Assembly: GCA_031289625.1 (NCBI GenBank)
Contig: JAITPB010000001.1
Span: 1-19,209, forward strand
Direction: 5' to 3'
From: Clostridiales bacterium
Lineage (GTDB): Bacteria > Bacillota > Clostridia > Lachnospirales > WQUN01
DNA length: 19,209 bases
In this document: positions 14,926 to 19,209 of the stretch, in pieces
How the letters are laid out: every line of letters starts with the position of its first letter
Numbering within the stretch: the stretch's first letter is position 1
Notes under the pieces: model-generated
Databases searched by the model: none
What the model saw: only the letters and a program-made list of their open reading frames with translations
Told to the model about the DNA's origin: nothing
Program-made: the position numbers and the translations under genes

Positions 14926-15828
14926 ATGGACGGCGACAAGCTATACAGCATTCTCATTGTAGATGATGAAGTGTTAAACCGAATGTTTCTTCAGGCTATT
15001 TTATCCAAGGACTATCACGTTATTACCGCCCAAACGGGACAGGAGGCGTTAAGCCATGCGGTGAGCTCTCACCCGGATCTGATCTTGCTGGATATTATCA
15101 TGCCGGATATATCCGGTTTTGACGTTTTGAAACAACTGAAATCATCTTCCCTCACGGCTGATATCTCTGTTATTGTGATTACCGGGCTTACGCGCGCAGA
15201 CGATGAAGAAAAAGGATTTTTGCTGGGGGCGGTAGATTATATCACGAAACCGTTTAAAGATACGATCGTCCGGGCGCGCGTCAGAACGCACGTGCAAATC
15301 CTGCGACAAATCCGCACCATTGAGCAGCTCGGTTTGCTGGATCCAGTGACAGAAATCCCCAACCGGAGATGTTTTGACAACCGGATCGATATGGAATGGA
15401 AGCGCGCGATACGCAATCAAAACCCCATCTCGTTTTTGATGATCGACATTGATCATTTTAAAGCGTATAACGATCAGTACGGCCACCCGCAAGGCGACAT
15501 GTTACTCAAAGCCGTGGCGCAAACTTTGGCGGCCTCCGCCCAGCGGCCCGCGGATCTCGCCGTCCGAATGGGCGGTGAGGAGTTTGCCGTGCTGCTGCCC
15601 GATACCGCTTGGGAAGCGGGGCTGTTTATCGGGGAAAAAATCCGCAGGGACGTTCAGGAAACGCAAGTCCCCGCCGAAGACGGCGCTGTCACCTCCGTGA
15701 CCGTGAGCATCGGCCTGACGTCTTGCGTCCCCAAACGCGGCCAGCCGGTAAAGGATTTTATCGCGCAAGCCGATGCTTATCTATACGCGGCGAAAACGTC
15801 GGGGCGAAATCAAATTCGCAGTGAATGA
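14926..15828 (+). CDS. response regulator with GGDEF domain (diguanylate cyclase)
   Basis: This 300-aa cytosolic protein joins a receiver domain (about 6-125) to a GGDEF domain (about 137-300). The receiver has D13/D14, phosphoacceptor D56 in LLDIIMP, T86 and K108 in YITKPF, so it should be phosphorylated by a histidine kinase, but no kinase gene is nearby. The GGDEF domain has the active-site motif GGEEF (216-220), the metal aspartate in IDIDHFK, and the product-inhibition site RPAD (207-210) five residues before GGEEF. It should make cyclic di-GMP from two GTP, a WspR/PleD-like output. ACAGGAGGA lies about 7 nt before the ATG. It is divergent from htrA, and its last 19 bp overlap the convergent methyltransferase gene. 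No clear promoter was found in front of it. Confidence 0.95.
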   Translation: MDGDKLYSILIVDDEVLNRMFLQAILSKDYHVITAQTGQEALSHAVSSHPDLILLDIIMPDISGFDVLKQLKSSSLTADISVIVITGLTRADDEEKGFLLGAVDYITKPFKDTIVRARVRTHVQILRQIRTIEQLGLLDPVTEIPNRRCFDNRIDMEWKRAIRNQNPISFLMIDIDHFKAYNDQYGHPQGDMLLKAVAQTLAASAQRPADLAVRMGGEEFAVLLPDTAWEAGLFIGEKIRRDVQETQVPAEDGAVTSVTVSIGLTSCVPKRGQPVKDFIAQADAYLYAAKTSGRNQIRSE

Positions 15829-16598
15829 CCGAGACGCTGCCGGACCGCTTCATACAATAAAATGCCGCCGGCGACCGAAGCGTTGAGCGATTCCGCGCGA
15901 TCGTGCATGGGGATCCGCACCTGTACGTCCGCCCGGGCGCTTAACGCGTCCGACAAGCCGCGCGATTCATTGCCGATCAGCAGGCAGCACGCGCTTTTCC
16001 AATCCACGTCATAGGGCAGAGTATTTCCTTTCAAGTGCGCTGCCGCCAGCCTGACTTTTCGCAGACGGAGCGTTCTGGCGACGGCTTCGCCTTCCGCATT
16101 CTCCAGAACAGGCAAATGAAAAATCGATCCTGCTGTGGCGCGGATGATCTTGGGATTGTAAATGCCGGCGGAGCCGTGTGTGAAAATCACGCCGTGCGCG
16201 CCCGCCGCGTCCGCCGTCCGGATCAGCGTCCCCACATTGCCAGGATCGGCAATGGCCTCTCCCAGCAGCAGCAGACAGTTTTTTTGCAGTATATCGTTGA
16301 GCGCGTATTTTTTCCGCGCGCAGACAGCCATAATCCCCTGCGGCGTTACCGTGTCGGACAATTTTTGAAACAAGGCGTTTTCCAAAAGGATCGCGGGCGC
16401 CTTTTGTTCAAAACGCCCGAGAGAAGCCCGCGAAACGTAAGCGTCGGAGGCGATAAAATACGCGACCGGCCAGCTCGAAGGGATTTCGCCGACGGTTTTT
16501 TCGCCTTCTACGATAAACCACTCCGCCGTGTCACGGCCTTTTTGCGTAGACAGCGCCTGAATTTTTTTCACAAAACCGATTCCGCCTCTTTCCGCCAT
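15810..16598 (-). CDS. SpoU/TrmH-family RNA 2'-O-methyltransferase
   Basis: This 262-aa cytosolic enzyme should methylate a ribose 2'-OH in RNA, most likely 23S rRNA as for RlmB/TsnR-like proteins; the target is not readable. An N-terminal substrate-binding domain (about 1-95, with WFIVEGEKTV) precedes the knotted SPOUT domain. Motif 1 is DPGNVGTLIRTADAAGA (118-134, N121 and R127), motif 2 LIGNESRGLS (207-216), motif 3 IPMHDRAESLNASVAGGILL (229-248). Motif 3 has His-Asp-Arg where Gly-variants are common, but ESLN is intact. The ATG at 16598 overlaps the ktrA stop as TAATG, so it is coupled; an upstream TTG at 16610 lies inside ktrA and has no ribosome site. Last gene of the ktrB-ktrA operon, overlapping the cyclase gene tail-to-tail by 19 bp. 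Confidence 0.93.
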   Translation of the reverse strand: MAERGGIGFVKKIQALSTQKGRDTAEWFIVEGEKTVGEIPSSWPVAYFIASDAYVSRASLGRFEQKAPAILLENALFQKLSDTVTPQGIMAVCARKKYALNDILQKNCLLLLGEAIADPGNVGTLIRTADAAGAHGVIFTHGSAGIYNPKIIRATAGSIFHLPVLENAEGEAVARTLRLRKVRLAAAHLKGNTLPYDVDWKSACCLLIGNESRGLSDALSARADVQVRIPMHDRAESLNASVAGGILLYEAVRQRLGHSLRI

Positions 16599-17266
16599 TA
16601 TTTTAACCAATAGCGGGAAATAGAGATGGTTTCCCCAATGACGACCAGCACGTCATGCCCTTCGATGGTTGCGTCCGGTTTTGGTGAGATAATAATTTTT
16701 TGATTGCGTTTCACTGCCACAACATTGAGGCCAAAGTCGGCGCGGATATTCGATTTCGCCAAAGAATGGCCGACCCATCCTTTTTTAGGCTCAATTTCCG
16801 CGATGCTGTATTCATCCGATAAATTGATATAGTCAATCACATTGCTAGTGATTAAATTGTTGGTCAGCAGATTCATGGCGACTTTGCCGCCCATTTCCCA
16901 CTCGGGCAAGACCACCCGGTCGGCGCCTACTTTTTCCAGTATTTTTTTGTGCCTGGTGTCCATTGCCTTTGAAATGATCATTTTGGCGCCGCTTTCTTTG
17001 GCGATGACGGTAGCCAGGACGCTGGGTTCTAAAGTGCCGATGGCAATGATCACAACGTCAAAATTGCCAAGCCCAAGAGAAAAAAGAGCCCCTTCGTCCG
17101 TCACGTCCGTCTGCAGAACATGCGTGGCGTATTGTGAAACGTCCTGGACAATTTCTAAATCCATATCGCAGGCCAGCACGTCGCAGCCATTTTCCGATAA
17201 AGTCCGGACAATGCTCCGGCCGAAGCGGCCCAGCCCCAGCACGGCGAATTGTTTGCTTCTTGCCAT
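16598..17266 (-). CDS. ktrA: potassium uptake regulatory subunit KtrA/TrkA
   Basis: This is the cytosolic RCK gating ring of a Ktr-type potassium uptake system. At 222 aa it has the single-unit KtrA layout rather than the doubled TrkA of E. coli. An N-terminal Rossmann domain (RCK_N, about 6-130) has the nucleotide motif VLGLGRFGRSIVRTL with D34/D36 at the second strand end, binding NAD(H) or ATP/ADP. RCK_C follows (about 140-220, e.g. YSIAEIEPKKGWVGHSL), a known site for cyclic di-AMP in Gram-positive KtrA. AGAGGGAA lies before the ATG. The gene follows ktrB by 46 nt and its TAA stop overlaps the methyltransferase start. Confidence 0.95.
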   Translation of the reverse strand: MARSKQFAVLGLGRFGRSIVRTLSENGCDVLACDMDLEIVQDVSQYATHVLQTDVTDEGALFSLGLGNFDVVIIAIGTLEPSVLATVIAKESGAKMIISKAMDTRHKKILEKVGADRVVLPEWEMGGKVAMNLLTNNLITSNVIDYINLSDEYSIAEIEPKKGWVGHSLAKSNIRADFGLNVVAVKRNQKIIISPKPDATIEGHDVLVVIGETISISRYWLK

Positions 17267-17312
17267 GAAATTCCCTCTCTTTTTAGCGTGGTGCAGAAAA
17301 TCTGCGCGCGGC

Positions 17313-18740
17313 CTAACTGATGATCACTGTTTCCTCCGGATAATGCACGCCGAGATCGGCGCGCATCTGCTGGGCCGCTAAACTGATGGCGACAGTCACA
17401 GGGCCTACTCTGCCTAAAAACATGCAAGCGCAGAGGATGAGCTTGCCGGCTGGCGATAAATAGGGCGTCATGCCCATGGTCATCCCGGCGGTACTCACGC
17501 CGGCGACAATCTCAAAAAGAAAATCCATAAACTGCGGCTGGAACCCTGTCATATGTTTTTCCGTCACGGACAGCAGCATCGTGCCGGTGATGACGATGAC
17601 GACGCTGACAATCACCACAGCCAGCGCGCCTTGCAGAACGCCCAGATGAATCTGCCGGTTGTGTGAAATAATGATATTGCGGCCGCGAATCACCGACAAA
17701 GCCGAAATGACAATGATAAAAAGCGTAACGGTTTTGACGCCGCCCGCTGTTCCTACTGGAGGGCCGCCGACAAACATGAGAAGCAGGATAAAAAATTGTG
17801 AACTCATGGTCAGGTTCTCTGGCGCCACCGTATAATAGCCCGCGGTTCTGGCGGAAACAGACTGAAAGAAGGCCGCCCAAATTTTCGCCGGCGGAGAAAG
17901 CGCGCCAAAAGAGGCTGGGTTGCTGTACTCCGCCGCGAAAAAAAACAGCGCCCCGAAGAGGATTAAAACAGCGGTCATCTCCAGCACAATTTTGGTGTGC
18001 AGTTTTAGATGCCTGTAGGCCGCCGTAAGAGTCTGGCGCTTGCGCGCGCTTCCCCGATAAACGCGAAGCAGATCCAACCCAACGGTAAAACCCAAACTGC
18101 CTGCGATAATGAGCGCCATGATCACCAGGTTGATGATCGGATCGCTCACGTACTTTGTCAAACTGGAATCGCCGAGGACGTCTATCCCTGCGCTGCAAAA
18201 AGAGGATATGGACTGAAAGACGCCCAGCCCCGCCGCGTGCATCAGTGAAGGGGAAGAGGCGGCAAAGCGCGCGGTAAGGACGGCCGCCGCCGCGCCTTCA
18301 ATCAGCAGCGTGCCAAAGCCGATATTTTTGACTAGCTGCACCATGCCCTGCAAATGATTTTGATTTAAAGACTCTTGAATGATCAGCCTTTCTTTGAGGG
18401 TGATTTGTTGTCCCGTAAACAGAAAAACCACGCCCAGCATCGTAACAAACCCAATGCCGCCGATTTGCACCAGGCCGATGACAATGGTTTGCCCTAAGAC
18501 GCTCCAGGACGCGTAGGACGGCATGACAGACAGCCCGGTGGCAGACAGGGCGGCCGTCGAAGTAAACAATGCGTTAATGAAACCGCAGGATCGCCCGGTC
18601 CGGTCCGCAACGGGCAGCGCCAGCAAGAGAGCGCCGATCAGATCGGCGATCGCAAAGCCAGCCACCAGGATTCTGCTGTTGTTGAAATGTTTTTCGGATT
18701 TTTGAGAGAGTTTACGCAAGCGTATCGCAATCAACTCCAT
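17313..18740 (-). CDS. ktrB: potassium uptake channel subunit KtrB/TrkH
   Basis: This is a 475-aa integral membrane protein of the TrkH/KtrB family, the ion-conducting subunit for K+ uptake. Four M1-P-M2 units are visible through their pore loops with the selectivity glycines: STAALSATGLSV (about G69), SSFCSAGIDVLG, SVSARTAGYYTV and VAGVSTAGMTMGM. GGPPVGTAGGVKT near the fourth unit is also typical. Co-encoded with KtrA downstream, it should form the Na+-linked or proton-linked uptake complex KtrAB. The ATG at 18740 has no strong ribosome site, but a good sigma-A promoter lies upstream with a leader of about 34 nt. Length is close to the family norm, with an N-terminal cytosolic extension of about 20 residues. 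Confidence 0.95.
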   Translation of the reverse strand: MELIAIRLRKLSQKSEKHFNNSRILVAGFAIADLIGALLLALPVADRTGRSCGFINALFTSTAALSATGLSVMPSYASWSVLGQTIVIGLVQIGGIGFVTMLGVVFLFTGQQITLKERLIIQESLNQNHLQGMVQLVKNIGFGTLLIEGAAAAVLTARFAASSPSLMHAAGLGVFQSISSFCSAGIDVLGDSSLTKYVSDPIINLVIMALIIAGSLGFTVGLDLLRVYRGSARKRQTLTAAYRHLKLHTKIVLEMTAVLILFGALFFFAAEYSNPASFGALSPPAKIWAAFFQSVSARTAGYYTVAPENLTMSSQFFILLLMFVGGPPVGTAGGVKTVTLFIIVISALSVIRGRNIIISHNRQIHLGVLQGALAVVIVSVVIVITGTMLLSVTEKHMTGFQPQFMDFLFEIVAGVSTAGMTMGMTPYLSPAGKLILCACMFLGRVGPVTVAISLAAQQMRADLGVHYPEETVIIS

Positions 18741-18780
18741 ATTTCAAAACGGAATGTTTCTGTTCCCATTTCGCGCTTAG

Positions 18781-18808
18781 AGTATACCATAAATTCACGC
18801 GCTTTCAA
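18781..18808 (-). promoter_or_regulatory. sigma-A promoter of the ktrB-ktrA operon
   Basis: On the minus strand, TTGAAA (18803-18808, 5 of 6 matches) and TATACT (18781-18786, 5 of 6) are separated by 16 nt. TGG directly before TATACT adds an extended -10 feature. Transcription should start near 18774, about 34 nt before the ktrB ATG. The leader is too short for a c-di-AMP (ydaO-type) riboswitch. Confidence 0.75.
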
Positions 18809-18838
18809 ACTGAATTTCTTTTTAACGCCTGAGACGCG

Positions 18839-18883
18839 AAATGCGCCGGATGGGGGCCTAACTCCGCCCTTCCCGGCGCATTT
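18839..18883. terminator. hairpin terminator after the pseudouridine synthase gene
   Basis: AAATGCGCCGG (18839-18849) pairs perfectly with CCGGCGCATTT (18873-18883), with partial pairing inside the loop. It lies 7 nt past the stop of the minus-strand pseudouridine synthase gene. The longer T run (eight T, 18881-18888) is on the plus strand, where no gene is seen upstream, while the minus-strand side has only TTT. It probably works in both directions. Confidence 0.75.
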
Positions 18884-18890
18884 TTTTTGC

Positions 18891-19209
18891 TTATAAACTT
18901 TTCAAATAATGTACTTCCGCTTCCGTCAGCCGTCGGCAAGCGCCTCTGGGCAAATCGCCCAAATAAATTTTCCCTGTGGCGATGCGTTTCAAAAACAGCA
19001 CAGGATGGCCGATGGCCTCACACATTTTGCGGACTTGCCGGTTTCGGCCCTCATGAATGGTAATTTTCAAGCTGACGGCCATATCGCCGCCGCCGGACGC
19101 CCGTTTGACAATCTGAACGTTGGCGGGCGCCGTGCGGTAATCTTCAATGTCAAGCCCTTTCCGGAAACGCTCCAGCGTTTGAGGCGTGGGTACACCGCGC
19201 ACGCGAGCC
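18891..19209 (-). CDS. rRNA pseudouridine synthase, RluB/RsuA family (5' end cut by window)
   Basis: Only the C-terminal 106 residues or so are in the window; the frame is open to the edge, so the S4 RNA-binding domain and the catalytic aspartate lie outside. The visible part starts at ARVRGVPT, the strand after the catalytic loop. It contains the highly typical motif IHEGRNRQVRKMCEAIGHPV and then LKRIATGKIYLGDLPRGACRRLTEAEV. These proteins convert specific uridines in 23S or 16S rRNA to pseudouridine in the cytosol. RluB is more common than RsuA in clostridia, but the two cannot be told apart from this fragment. A terminator hairpin follows directly, then the ktrB promoter. Confidence 0.92.
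   Translation of the reverse strand, partial: ARVRGVPTPQTLERFRKGLDIEDYRTAPANVQIVKRASGGGDMAVSLKITIHEGRNRQVRKMCEAIGHPVLFLKRIATGKIYLGDLPRGACRRLTEAEVHYLKSL

Overview
The window looks like chromosomal DNA from a fairly GC-rich, spore-forming Firmicute of clostridial type. The evidence is a YunB-family sporulation gene, strong Shine-Dalgarno sites, several TTG/GTG starts, a KtrA/KtrB-type potassium system and clostridial forms of ApbE and its partner lipoproteins. The genus cannot be named from the sequence alone. There are no tRNA or rRNA genes, no CRISPR array and no insertion sequence. No gene-free stretch exceeds 300 bases.

Left part, mostly + strand (1-6870): the 3' part of a YgiQ-type radical SAM gene, then threonine synthase (thrC) 3 nt later. 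A hairpin separates thrC from a convergent gene for a Pro/Gly-rich protein of unknown function. Next comes a MATE efflux gene whose end overlaps threonyl-tRNA synthetase (thrS) by 26 bp, which leaves no room for a T-box leader next to thrS. Between thrS and a convergent tyrosine recombinase lies an unusual block of palindromic tandem repeats and a very GC-rich hairpin (6881-6950).

Middle part (6949-13070): the recombinase (-), a fused tandem GNAT acetyltransferase (+), and then the most interesting block. This is a minus-strand operon of four genes: a NusG-domain-II membrane protein (EetA-like), a Gx/Hpre_diP_synt_I membrane protein (EetB-like), a lipoprotein with a duplicated domain, and an ApbE flavin transferase that is itself probably a lipoprotein. 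All three junctions are 4-nt stop/start overlaps, and a terminator follows ApbE. The gene content resembles the core of flavin-based extracellular electron transfer loci. However, the lipoprotein lacks the usual flavinylation motif, and no NADH dehydrogenase or quinone genes are present here.

Right part (12384-19209): the sporulation gene yunB and a membrane-anchored HtrA protease (both -), each followed by a hairpin terminator. A response regulator/diguanylate cyclase (+) is divergent from htrA. It overlaps tail-to-tail with the last gene of a minus-strand ktrB-ktrA-SpoU methyltransferase operon, which has a good sigma-A promoter in front of ktrB. The window ends inside an rRNA pseudouridine synthase gene (-).
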